Shown one piece after another: positions 56,684-64,000 of a stretch of DNA of 64,000 nucleotides; position 1 is the stretch's first letter, and each line of letters begins with the position of its first letter. Under the pieces are notes generated by a model. It was given only the letters and a program-made list of their open reading frames with translations. It did not search any database and was not told the origin of the DNA. A program made the translations under genes and the position numbers. This DNA is from Ideonella paludis (GTDB lineage: Bacteria; Pseudomonadota; Gammaproteobacteria; Burkholderiales; Burkholderiaceae_C), in assembly GCF_018069865.1 (NCBI RefSeq), contig NZ_JAGQDG010000003.1:62001-126000 (forward strand), in the 5' to 3' direction.

Positions 56684-57142
56684 TTAACCGCCACACCCAC
56701 CCAAGGTGACCTTGACTTCCTTCTTGGCAAACAGCACCTTGCCGTCGTTCATCATGGCCACGGCAAACACGTCGGACGATTGACCCATCTTGACGCGGGT
56801 CGCGACGTTGGCTTCGACAGCGTCGGTCACATCGAATGAGGCGGCCAGCATCGAGGGGTTCTTCTCGATCAGGATCAGCAAGCGCTTGACGCCAGGCAGG
56901 CTGGTCGAGGCGCCCACGGGCACCACGGCGCCGTTCTCGGCAATGTCGGGGCCGGTGACCGTGACGTCCTTGCTCTCTGCAGGCGCGCTGCCGCCCAGGG
57001 CCTTCATCAGGTCGGCCATGTTCTTGGCTTCAAAAGCGCCGCCATTCCAGGCAGCCATGGCAGAGGCAGGCAAGAGGCCTGCGGCGGCCATCAGGCCAGC
57101 GACGGTCGCGCTGTGCGCGAGCATTTGACGACGGGTTTGCAT
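56684..57142 (-). CDS. soxY: Thiosulfate oxidation carrier protein SoxY
   Basis: 152 aa. Tat signal TRRQMLAHSATVAGL and the C-terminal GGCGG swinging arm that carries the sulfur substrate on its Cys. ATG 57142 is chosen; AGGAGTTGTGAA is upstream. SoxYZ is the central carrier of the Sox cycle. Confidence 0.97.
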   Translation of the reverse strand: MQTRRQMLAHSATVAGLMAAAGLLPASAMAAWNGGAFEAKNMADLMKALGGSAPAESKDVTVTGPDIAENGAVVPVGASTSLPGVKRLLILIEKNPSMLAASFDVTDAVEANVATRVKMGQSSDVFAVAMMNDGKVLFAKKEVKVTLGGCGG

Positions 57143-57181
57143 TTCACAACTCCTAGGGTTGGCGGTGATCAGTTTGACTCT

Positions 57182-57197
57182 ATCGCAATACACGAAT
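57182..57197 (-). promoter_or_regulatory. Operator-like motif upstream of soxY
   Basis: On the minus strand ATTCGTGTATTGCGAT, with CTATTC..GATAG arms (6 bp palindrome CTCTAT/ATAGAG at 57178-57101 side). It resembles the exact ATTC-N8-GAAT site before the importer. Lies in the soxD-soxY gap, 40 bp before the soxY start, so an internal promoter is possible. Confidence 0.5.
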
Positions 57198-57213
57198 AGA
57201 GGCGAGGGTAGGT

Positions 57214-58305
57214 TTACTTCTTGGCGCCGTCTGCGATCCACTGGGCGATGGCTCGCGCGTCCGCGTCGGGCAAGGTTTGTGCAGGCATGGGGATCTGGCC
57301 CCACACCCCCACACCGCCCGCCTTGATCTTGGCGCTCAGGTAGTCCACAGCGTCCGCTTTGCCGGCCAGCTTCTTGCTGACTTCACGAAAGCCTGGGCCG
57401 ACCAGCTTGCTCTCCACGCCGTGGCAGGCCACGCAGGTGTGCTTGTTGATCAGCGCCAATGCGGCGGCGCTGCCTGCATCGGCAGCTTTGGGGGCTGCAG
57501 CCGGAGCGGCCTTGGCCGGCGCGGCACCTTCAGGCTGGGTGGTGTCGGCACCGCGCTGCGGCCCCACCAGGCGGTTTTGCTCAGCCAAGTTGCCGTGGTT
57601 GTTGCGGGCAAAGGCGGGCAAGAAGGAGCCCACCTTGGCTTCCGGCGCGCAGTCGCTCATGCAGGCCTTGGCTTGCACGTCGGGCTTGTTGTGCCCGATG
57701 CCCTTGCCCGGCCACATCGCGTGGTCGGTGGTCATACCGTTGCGGTTGGGCATGCGGGCTTGGGCCTCGGCGATGGTCTTGTCAGACAGCACGAAGTTGT
57801 CCGGCACGATGCCGCCCATGTTCAGCAGATAGGCCGTGACGCCGTAGACCTCTTCGGTGGTCAGAGACTTCGGGGCCGTCCAGGGCATGGCGCGGTTGAT
57901 GTAGTCCCACAGCGTGGAGACGGTGGAGACCTTCATCAAGGTGGTGCGGCCGGGGAAGGTCGGGTCCATCAGCTTGGCGACGCGGCCAGTTTTGACGTCA
58001 TCGGCTGTGGTGCCGCCCACCAGTGGTGAGAAGACTTCATTGGCCTCGCCAAACACGCCATGGCAAGACGCGCACTTGGCCTCCCACACATCTTGGCCTT
58101 TGGCCACAGAGCCCGAGCCCTTGGGCAAGCCTTTGAAGTCGGGGCGGACGTCGATGTCCCAGGCGGCCACTTCCTTGGGCGTGGCGGGGCGGCCGACGCC
58201 GGGATAGGCGGTGGACTGAGCCAGCGACGCAGTACTCAGGGTGGCCATCGCCAGGGCCCATGTCAGGCGTGCGCGCATGGTGCTTGTCTTAGGAGAGCTG
58301 GACAT
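57214..58305 (-). CDS. soxD: Sulfur dehydrogenase cytochrome subunit SoxD
   Basis: 363 aa diheme subunit of sulfane dehydrogenase Sox(CD)2. First domain heme CASCHG; a Pro/Ala linker (about 268-290) leads to the second domain with CVACHG, LVGPGF and PMPAQ. The latter is closely like the free cytochrome c at 45864. Its start overlaps the soxC 3' end by 17 bp; a downstream ATG at 58278 is an alternative. Confidence 0.95.
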   Translation of the reverse strand: MSSSPKTSTMRARLTWALAMATLSTASLAQSTAYPGVGRPATPKEVAAWDIDVRPDFKGLPKGSGSVAKGQDVWEAKCASCHGVFGEANEVFSPLVGGTTADDVKTGRVAKLMDPTFPGRTTLMKVSTVSTLWDYINRAMPWTAPKSLTTEEVYGVTAYLLNMGGIVPDNFVLSDKTIAEAQARMPNRNGMTTDHAMWPGKGIGHNKPDVQAKACMSDCAPEAKVGSFLPAFARNNHGNLAEQNRLVGPQRGADTTQPEGAAPAKAAPAAAPKAADAGSAAALALINKHTCVACHGVESKLVGPGFREVSKKLAGKADAVDYLSAKIKAGGVGVWGQIPMPAQTLPDADARAIAQWIADGAKK

Positions 58306-59683
58306 TCTTCACCTCGCCGCTTTCCTGGACCAGCCAGGATTGGATGGAGTTGTTGTGATAGATCGAGCGGGTGCCACGCACCGCGCGGGTTTGCTGATAG
58401 CTGGGCTGCACATAGCCGGTTTCATCCATGGCGCGGCTTTGGATGATGGCGGGCTTGCCATCCCAGCTCCAGTCGATGTTGAAGCGCGTCAGCGCCTTGC
58501 TCATCACCGGGCCCTCCAGGCGCGCGGTGCGCCAGTTGCGGCCGCCATCCACCGAGACATCCACACGCTTGATCTTGCCCTTGCCCGACCAGGCCAAGCC
58601 CGAGATGTTGTAGAAGCCCTTGTCCAGCAAGACCTGACCGCCCGAGGGCGTGGTCACCACGCTCTTGCATTCCTGCGTGCTGGTGTACTGGCGATGCAGG
58701 CCGTCCTTCATCAGGTCGATGTAATGCACGGCCTCGTCTTTGGTGCCATAGGGCTTATCGCCCACCTCAATGCGGCGCAGGTACTTGACCCAGCTCACGC
58801 CTTGCACGCCGGGCACGACCAGCCGCAGCGGGTAGCCGTTCTCGGGACGCAGCATCTCGCCGTTCTGGCCGTAGGCCACAAAGACTTCACCGGACTCGAT
58901 CAACTCCATCGGCACCGTGCGGGTCATGGAGGAGCCATCCGCGCCTTCGCCCAGCACAAAGCGGGCGCGCTTGTAATCGACGCCGCACATGTCCAGCAAG
59001 ATCTTCAGCGGCACGCCGGTGAATTCGCTGCAGCTGATCATGCCGTGGGTGTACTGCACGGTCGGCACCGCTACATTGCCCCACTCCATGCCGGTGTTGG
59101 CGCCACACTCAATAAAGTGGAAGCGCGACACCGAGGGCAGGCGCATCAGCTCGTCCATGGTGAAGACCTTGGGGGTCTTCAGCAGGCTGGCGTCCGAGCC
59201 GTTGATCATCAGGCGATGCTTGGAGGGGTCGATGTCCCACCAGCCTTGGTGATGTCGCTCAAAGTGCAGGCCCGAGGGCGTGACGATGCCGAACAGCGAC
59301 TGCAAGGGCGCAAAGGACACCGAGGCTTGCGCGGTCTGCGTCAGGCCCGGGCTTTGGCGGCGCTGCACATTGGCCTCGTACTTGGAGGGCTTGCCGTAGC
59401 CATCGGTCACGACCGGTTGGCCCAGGCCCTTGCTGTGCTCGGGCAAGGTCAGGATGTTGGGGTCGCCATCGCCCGACACCGGGTTGGATTGCGCGCGAGC
59501 TGTCGCCGCCAGGCCGGTGGCGGCGGCGGCCGCAAAGGCGTGGCGGATGAAGCCGCGACGACCTTGCTTGCCTTCGGCAAACACGGTGCGGACGCCGTCG
59601 GCGTCCAAAAAGTTTTCCGGGGCCTTGATCAGGCGACCCGAGGCGCCGTCAGGCCGCAAGATGAGATCGTCGTCGCGTTGCAC
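58289..59683 (-). CDS. soxC: Sulfane dehydrogenase molybdenum subunit SoxC
   Basis: 464 aa sulfite-oxidase family. Tat signal GRRGFIRHAFAAAAATGL (41-58); Mo-ligand C193 (HFIECGANTG) and the dimerisation domain (SVDGGRNWRTARLEGP). GTG 59683 is preceded by AAGGAG at 6 bp, clearly better than the ATG/TTG further upstream. It leads the soxCDYZAXB operon, allowing complete oxidation to sulfate. Confidence 0.96.
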   Translation of the reverse strand: MQRDDDLILRPDGASGRLIKAPENFLDADGVRTVFAEGKQGRRGFIRHAFAAAAATGLAATARAQSNPVSGDGDPNILTLPEHSKGLGQPVVTDGYGKPSKYEANVQRRQSPGLTQTAQASVSFAPLQSLFGIVTPSGLHFERHHQGWWDIDPSKHRLMINGSDASLLKTPKVFTMDELMRLPSVSRFHFIECGANTGMEWGNVAVPTVQYTHGMISCSEFTGVPLKILLDMCGVDYKRARFVLGEGADGSSMTRTVPMELIESGEVFVAYGQNGEMLRPENGYPLRLVVPGVQGVSWVKYLRRIEVGDKPYGTKDEAVHYIDLMKDGLHRQYTSTQECKSVVTTPSGGQVLLDKGFYNISGLAWSGKGKIKRVDVSVDGGRNWRTARLEGPVMSKALTRFNIDWSWDGKPAIIQSRAMDETGYVQPSYQQTRAVRGTRSIYHNNSIQSWLVQESGEVKNVQLS

Positions 59684-59737
59684 AGTCGCTCCTTGGTGGA
59701 TAGCGCAGCCTTGGCAGGCCAAGGCAAAAATCTATAA

Positions 59738-59753
59738 ATAAGCAAAAACAGAT
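59738..59753 (-). promoter_or_regulatory. Operator/promoter motif of the sox operon
   Basis: On the minus strand ATCTGTTTTTGCTTAT followed by TTATAG. Thirteen of 16 positions match the motif before the SoxH-like gene (61561), and the 12-mer TATAAATAAGCA is shared on the plus strand. The AT-rich block probably overlaps the -10 box. Confidence 0.55.
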
Positions 59754-59878
59754 ATTAAGGCCAAGTGCCTGACGCGAAGCTGGTGAAAACACTGATGAAG
59801 CCGGTTGGCGTGTCGCGCGTCGTGGGTTTTGTGGCGCGCAAACCATGCGCCAGATCAAGGTGCCGGGCTTGACAGCAC

Positions 59879-60493
59879 TCACTCAGGCCGGATACCTACA
59901 AAGCGGGTGACGAGGCCAGGCCCTTGGTGGCCCGGGCCTTCGTCCAACGTCACTTCGCCTTCCCAGCCCAGCACCTCGTTGAGTTCGCTCGCAAAGTCGG
60001 CACGCAGGTCGGCCAGGGTGTAGAGCATGTCCACATCCTGCGGGCCGCCGCTGGGGCGGCCCTTTTGCGCCGGGTGAAAAGCCTCCAGCACCAAGCGGCC
60101 GCCGGGTTTGAGGCTTTGCGCCAAGTGGCGGTGGGCGGGGCGGCGTAGCGCAGAGGCGAGGTGGCAATAGATCAGGATCACGGCGTCAGCGCTGTCCGGC
60201 GCCGGCCGCCAAGTGGCGAGGTCGGCACACAGCGTGGCATAGCGGCTGGGCTCAAGGTGACGCGTCTTGGCGAGTGCCAGGGCCTTGTCCAGCCCGGCCT
60301 GGGCATAGTCCACCGCCAACACCTGGTGCCCTTGCTCAGCCAGCCACACGCCGTTGCGCCCTTCGCCGTCGCCCACGGCCAGCACGGTTTGTGCGGCAGG
60401 CCAGGCGGCGGCTTGCTCCACCAAGAAGGCGTTGGGGGCGGTGCCGTATTTGTAGCCCGGCGCAGCGAACCGTTCGTTCCAAAAGCTTTGCAT
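59879..60493 (-). CDS. SAM-dependent methyltransferase, class I (tellurite-resistance TehB-like)
   Basis: 204 aa. The SAM-binding motif VLAVGDGEGRNGVWLAEQG (about 38-56) and acidic AVDYA, with LKPGGRLVLEAF, are of the TehB/UbiE-like family. It overlaps the SoxH-like gene stop by one base, thus sharing its operon. Methyl acceptor unknown; thiol or sulfide methylation is only a guess from context. Confidence 0.82.
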   Translation of the reverse strand: MQSFWNERFAAPGYKYGTAPNAFLVEQAAAWPAAQTVLAVGDGEGRNGVWLAEQGHQVLAVDYAQAGLDKALALAKTRHLEPSRYATLCADLATWRPAPDSADAVILIYCHLASALRRPAHRHLAQSLKPGGRLVLEAFHPAQKGRPSGGPQDVDMLYTLADLRADFASELNEVLGWEGEVTLDEGPGHQGPGLVTRFVGIRPE

Positions 60494-61533
60494 CAAAACG
60501 CTTCTTTCTCGGCTTCCAGATAGGCCAAGCTGATGTATTTGCCGATATTGCTGTCCCAGCCCTGGGTGTGTTTGGCATGCTTCATCACCCGCGGGTCAGC
60601 CAGCACGCGGGCTTTAGCGGCGGCTTCGTCTTGGCCTGCCTTGACCGCCTGTTCGCAGGGGCGGTAGATGCCTTCAAACAACTCACTCTGTTCGGCCAGC
60701 AAGGTGGCCGAGGCGTCGCCGTGGCCGGGCACCCACAGCTTGGCTTGAGTGTTGCGCGTCAACTCAGCCATGGTCTTCAGGCTGCCCAAGTAGCTCCCTT
60801 CGTCCATATTGGCAATCCGGCGGTTCATCGCCACATCGCCCACCATCACCACTTTGTCTTGCACCACCTCCACGCAGATATCGCCCGGGGTGTGGGCCAC
60901 GCCATAGTGGTGGACACGCAGCACCGTGTCGCCGAATTGGAGTTCCTGACCGTGCACGGCGTTGTGCGTAGGCACGACCAACTCGGTGCCGGCAGTGGCG
61001 CCGTTGGTCCAACGCTCCATCATGCTGCGCCACATATTGCCTGCAGCACCTGAGATGTACTCGCGGCTGAAGGGGTGGGCATAGATGGGCAGCGCCTTGC
61101 CGAACGCGTCGACAAAGGCTTGGTTGCCCAAGAAATGGTCGCCATGGAAATGGGTGTTGATCAGCGCCACCACGGGCTTGCTGCTGAAGCTGCGCAAGCG
61201 GCGAATGGCCATTTCACCAATCTGAACCGAGGCCCCGGTGTCCACCACGACCACGCCGGCGCTGGTCTCGATGAAGCTGATGTTGGCCATCATCCCGCGG
61301 TTCTCTGGGGTGGGAAAGCCGTCGGGCGTCCAGACCATGCTCACGCGTGGGCTCAAGCGCTTGAGCGGATAGTCGGGTACCGCTGGCCCGCGGATGAAAT
61401 CCGCCGCACTCTGGGCGGCTTGCAGCACGGGGGGCAGGCTCAGTGCGGCCGTGGCCGCCAGTCCGAAGCGGCCCCATTGCTTGAGCAGGTGACGGCGCGA
61501 CGAAGCATCAGGGGAGGGCGAGGCGGGCAGCAT
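60493..61533 (-). CDS. soxH: SoxH-like periplasmic metallo-beta-lactamase-fold hydrolase
   Basis: 346 aa. Tat signal SSRRHLLKQWGRFGLAATAAL; zinc motif THFHGDHFLGN, further ligands in HTPGD and GHGDAS. SoxH of Paracoccus is similar and is found near sox genes; its substrate is not settled. It has its own promoter region with the same motif as soxC. Confidence 0.85.
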   Translation of the reverse strand: MLPASPSPDASSRRHLLKQWGRFGLAATAALSLPPVLQAAQSAADFIRGPAVPDYPLKRLSPRVSMVWTPDGFPTPENRGMMANISFIETSAGVVVVDTGASVQIGEMAIRRLRSFSSKPVVALINTHFHGDHFLGNQAFVDAFGKALPIYAHPFSREYISGAAGNMWRSMMERWTNGATAGTELVVPTHNAVHGQELQFGDTVLRVHHYGVAHTPGDICVEVVQDKVVMVGDVAMNRRIANMDEGSYLGSLKTMAELTRNTQAKLWVPGHGDASATLLAEQSELFEGIYRPCEQAVKAGQDEAAAKARVLADPRVMKHAKHTQGWDSNIGKYISLAYLEAEKEAF

Positions 61534-61560
61534 GGTGGTTCCATCGGCTTTGACTTATAA

Positions 61561-61576
61561 ATAAGCATACACCGAT
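61561..61576 (-). promoter_or_regulatory. Operator/promoter motif of the SoxH-like gene
   Basis: On the minus strand ATCGGTGTATGCTTAT then TTATAAG, closely matching the block upstream of soxC. Shared control with the sox operon is implied. Confidence 0.55.
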
Positions 61577-61619
61577 TAAAGCAAGGCGTCTGTACCTCAG
61601 ACTCCGGCCCTGTCCACCC

Positions 61620-62177
61620 TCAGCCGTGGAGCCGGCTGCCCCGCGGCACGCTGGCCAGCAAGAACTCCATTTGGTCCGACAAGATGCGCCGGCCGCGCAA
61701 GATCATGTCTTCATGCAGGCTGGGCACATAAGGCAGATAGAGCAGGCTCATGCGCGCCTCTTCAGGCAGGCGGTTGCCTTTGTGGCCGTTGCAGCCGCGG
61801 CAGGCGGTGATGCAGTTCATCCAACTGTCTTCACCGCCGCGTGAGACGGGGACGATGTGCTCGCGAGTCAGGTCGTCGAGATGGAAGCGATGGCCGCAGT
61901 AGGCGCAGACTTGGCGATCCCGCGCAAACAACTTGGGATTGGTCAGCGCCGGGTTCACCCGCCAGGCCCTAGCCGGGATGGCGCCCTTGACGGCGATGAT
62001 GGCGTGGACCTCGATGCGGGAGTTCAAGCCCGTGCTGCGTTGCACCCCGCCGCGCAGCACTTGGCAGGGGTCGCCCAGCGTCCAGGCAATCGCGTCGGAG
62101 GCATACAGCAGCGCCGCTTGACGCACCGTCATCCAAGCCTGAGGGCGACCAGAAATGTCGAGTTGCAAGACATCCAT
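61620..62177 (-). CDS. HNH endonuclease
   Basis: 185 aa. CAYCGHRF and the C-terminal CRGCNGHKGNR zinc knuckles surround the HNH core LTREHIVPVSRGGEDSWMN. This small stand-alone HNH type is widespread in Burkholderiales; its role is not known. ATG 62177 is preferred because AAGGAGC lies about 10 bp upstream; ATG 62186 is too close to it. Confidence 0.85.
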   Translation of the reverse strand: MDVLQLDISGRPQAWMTVRQAALLYASDAIAWTLGDPCQVLRGGVQRSTGLNSRIEVHAIIAVKGAIPARAWRVNPALTNPKLFARDRQVCAYCGHRFHLDDLTREHIVPVSRGGEDSWMNCITACRGCNGHKGNRLPEEARMSLLYLPYVPSLHEDMILRGRRILSDQMEFLLASVPRGSRLHG

Positions 62178-62421
62178 CGCAAACATGCTCCTTGAGCATT
62201 GACGCGGATAGGGGGGCACGCGATGCGCCTCCGCGCTGACCTTGGCGCATCAGGCTTGAGCATAGCGCTTTGCCGATGACAGGCTCAAGACACTTTGGCG
62301 GCCACGGCCACCATCGACCGAGCGACCAGGGAAAACCCTTGGCTGCAGCGCATTAGGCCGAGAACCCTAGAAATAAACAGGGTTGAGGGCTCGCCAAACG
62401 CCACGAGTTCTGCAAAATAGC

Positions 62422-62433
62422 ACGACCGTTCGT
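62422..62433. promoter_or_regulatory. Palindromic operator upstream of the second tetR gene
   Basis: ACGA-CCGT-TCGT inverted repeat, 35 bp before the GTG start. Typical of TetR autoregulatory sites. An AACCCT/AGGGTT hairpin lies just upstream at 62363-62384; the remaining gap to the HNH gene shows nothing else. Confidence 0.5.
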
Positions 62434-62467
62434 TTCAGATTTGCTCTCTTTGTCCGACAACACGCCA

Positions 62468-63145
62468 GTGAACACCTCCGCCAGCACCCGTCGCAGCTCG
62501 TCGCGCACCTTGCACAAAGGCCAGCAGACCCGCGCCGCCATCTTGGAGGCCGCGCTGGGCTTGGCCTCCCACATGGGCTTGGAGGGTTTGTCCATCGGCG
62601 CTTTGGCCGAGGTCACCGGCATGAGCAAGTCGGGCGTGTTCGCCCACTTTGGCTCGCGCGAGGAACTGCAGATCTCGGTGATCCGCGAGTACCACACCAA
62701 GTTCGAAGAAGAAGTTTTCTTCCCCGCGATTCGCGAGAAGCGCGGTCTGCCCCGCGTGACGGCCCTGTTTGAGAACTGGGTCAAGCGCGTTTCGGTGGAA
62801 ATCGACTCTGGCTGCATCTACATCAGCGGGGCTGTGGAGTTCGACGACCGCCCCGGCCCCGTGCGCGACGCCTTGGCCAGCATGGTCAAAGCTTGGCAAT
62901 CCGCGCTGGCCAAAGCCATCTTGCAAGCCATCGACACCGGCGACTTGCAGCCCGACACCGACCCTGAGCAACTGCTGTTCGAACTGCATGGCTTGATCTT
63001 GGCCCTGCACCACGACGCGCGCTTCTTGCGCAACCCCGGCGCCGTCGAGCGCGCCCGCCGCGCATTTGCCCGAACCATCCGCGATTACGCCGAGCCCGCA
63101 CCCACCGCCCCGGTGGTGCGAGCTTTCACCCGTCCCACCCCTTGA
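62468..63145 (+). CDS. TetR-family regulator of fatty acid degradation type
   Basis: About 225 aa from GTG 62468 (TTG 62441 is an alternative, but it lies right next to the operator). Helix-turn-helix: LEGLSIGALAEVTGMSKSGVFAHFGSREEL (about 40-70). The C-terminal domain (VSVEIDSGCIYISGAVEFDDRPGPVRDAL) matches TetR_C_6, common next to acyl-CoA dehydrogenase genes in betaproteobacteria. It is 41 bp from such a gene. Confidence 0.88.
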   Translation: MNTSASTRRSSSRTLHKGQQTRAAILEAALGLASHMGLEGLSIGALAEVTGMSKSGVFAHFGSREELQISVIREYHTKFEEEVFFPAIREKRGLPRVTALFENWVKRVSVEIDSGCIYISGAVEFDDRPGPVRDALASMVKAWQSALAKAILQAIDTGDLQPDTDPEQLLFELHGLILALHHDARFLRNPGAVERARRAFARTIRDYAEPAPTAPVVRAFTRPTP

Positions 63146-63186
63146 GCCGGCAGCGGCGCTGACCCTTTTTTCGACAGGAGCACACC

Positions 63187-64000
63187 ATGGCCCAGTACAC
63201 TCCACCTCTGCGCGACCTTCAATTCGTGTTGCACGAGCTGCTGGACGTGAGCAGCGAATTCAAGCAAATGCCGGCCCACGCCGACATCGACGCCGACACC
63301 ATCAACGCGGTGTTGGAAGAGGGCGGCAAATTTGCCGCCGAGGTGCTCTTTCCTCTGAACATCAGCGGCGATGCCGAAGGCTGCAAGCTGGACAAGGTCA
63401 CCCACGAGGTCACCCCACCCACCGGCTTCAAAGAGGCCTATGCCAAGTATGTGGAAGGCGGCTGGCCCGCTCTGAGCTGCGACCCGGAATACGGTGGCCA
63501 AGGCCTGCCGCACACGGTCAACCAGTGCTTCTATGAAATGCTCAACAGCGCCAACCAGGCCTGGACCATGTACCCGGGCCTGTCGCACGGCGCCTATGAG
63601 TGCCTGCACGCCCACGGCACCGAAGATCAAAAGCGCCTCTACCTGACCAAGCTGGTCAGCGGTGAGTGGACCGGCACCATGTGCCTGACCGAGCCGCATT
63701 GCGGCACCGATTTAGGGCTACTGCGCACCAAGGCCGAACCGCAGGCTGATGGCACTTACAAGATCACCGGCCAGAAGATCTTCATCAGCGCCGGCGAGCA
63801 CAATCTGGCCGAGAACATCGTCCACTTGGTGCTGGCTCGCCTGCCCGATGCACCGGCCGGCTCCAAGGGCATCTCCTTGTTCATCGTGCCCAAGTTCCAC
63901 ATCAAGGCCGACGGCAGCCTGGGCGAGCGCAATGCCATCCACTGCGGCGCGCTGGAGCACAAGATGGGCATCCACGGCAACGCCACCTGCCAGATGATTC
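63187..64000 (+). CDS. Acyl-CoA dehydrogenase, long (FadE-type) form, N-terminal part
   Basis: First 271 residues; the gene runs off the window. Starts MAQYTPPLRDLQFVLHEL and shows LCLTEPHCGTDLGLLRTKAE-like FAD loop and SGEWTGTMCLTEPH, typical of the 590-600 aa acyl-CoA dehydrogenases of betaproteobacterial fatty acid oxidation. AGGAGCACACC precedes the ATG. Probably controlled by the adjacent TetR regulator. Confidence 0.93.
   Translation, partial: MAQYTPPLRDLQFVLHELLDVSSEFKQMPAHADIDADTINAVLEEGGKFAAEVLFPLNISGDAEGCKLDKVTHEVTPPTGFKEAYAKYVEGGWPALSCDPEYGGQGLPHTVNQCFYEMLNSANQAWTMYPGLSHGAYECLHAHGTEDQKRLYLTKLVSGEWTGTMCLTEPHCGTDLGLLRTKAEPQADGTYKITGQKIFISAGEHNLAENIVHLVLARLPDAPAGSKGISLFIVPKFHIKADGSLGERNAIHCGALEHKMGIHGNATCQMI

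Noticed and set aside
58241-59737. Plus-strand 498-codon frame
   Set aside because: Antisense of soxC with its Mo-binding Cys and Tat signal.

Overview
This 64 kb window is chromosomal DNA of high GC, almost fully coding, from a betaproteobacterium of the order Burkholderiales (Comamonadaceae/Sphaerotilaceae-like). The placement rests on the lnt-glyQ-glyS-gmhB-plsC gene order, the zinc-cysteine-poor DksA, the soxCDYZAXB order and a form II RuBisCO linked to cbbQ and cbbO. The gene content is that of a facultative, sulfur-oxidising chemolithoautotroph that also degrades fatty or branched-chain acids. I see no rRNA, tRNA, CRISPR array or prophage.

Layout. 1-10.9 kb is housekeeping: a partial STAS-type protein, dksA, a CobW-family GTPase, corC, lnt, glyQS, gmhB, plsC and a YgjP-like metallopeptidase. 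A 265 bp element with 26 bp perfect terminal inverted repeats (MITE-like) follows. 11.5-16.7 kb is a probable operon under a LiuR-type MerR regulator: carbonic anhydrase, thiolase, SDR, NTF2-like protein, acyl-CoA dehydrogenase and a chorismate lyase-like gene. 16.7-26.7 kb holds transport and miscellaneous genes (amino-acid binding protein, trkA-trkH, an S9 peptidase of different base composition, an MFS carrier), ending with a DUF3034 beta-barrel and an exported truncated hemoglobin.

Carbon fixation is split in two. cbbM-cbbQ-cbbO lie at 26.8-31.3 kb. The regulator cbbR and the divergent fbp-prk-cbbT-cbbZ-cbbA-cbbY operon lie at 37.9-45.7 kb. Between them are a chemoreceptor, an argP/argO pair, and a TetR/DUF6544 pair with two palindromic operators. 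Both cbb control regions carry TTACCTTAA. The fbp gene contains an in-frame insertion of a repeat made of two hairpins.

Sulfur oxidation fills 45.8-61.6 kb: c-type cytochromes, a TlpA-like thioredoxin, flavocytochrome c sulfide dehydrogenase (fccAB/soxEF), a YeeE/TsuA-like thiosulfate importer, then on the minus strand soxC-D-Y-Z-A-X-B and a SoxH-like metallohydrolase. Electrons from sulfide and thiosulfate would feed the cytochromes and ultimately CO2 fixation. Related operator-like motifs, including one exact ATTC-N8-GAAT, precede several of these genes.

The most unusual structure is at 51.6-52.7 kb. Two integron-type attC recombination sites, each following a small minus-strand gene, sit inside the sulfur cluster between the thiosulfate importer and soxB with no integrase in view: a small gene-cassette array (CALIN). 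The window ends with an HNH nuclease gene, a TetR regulator and a partial acyl-CoA dehydrogenase.
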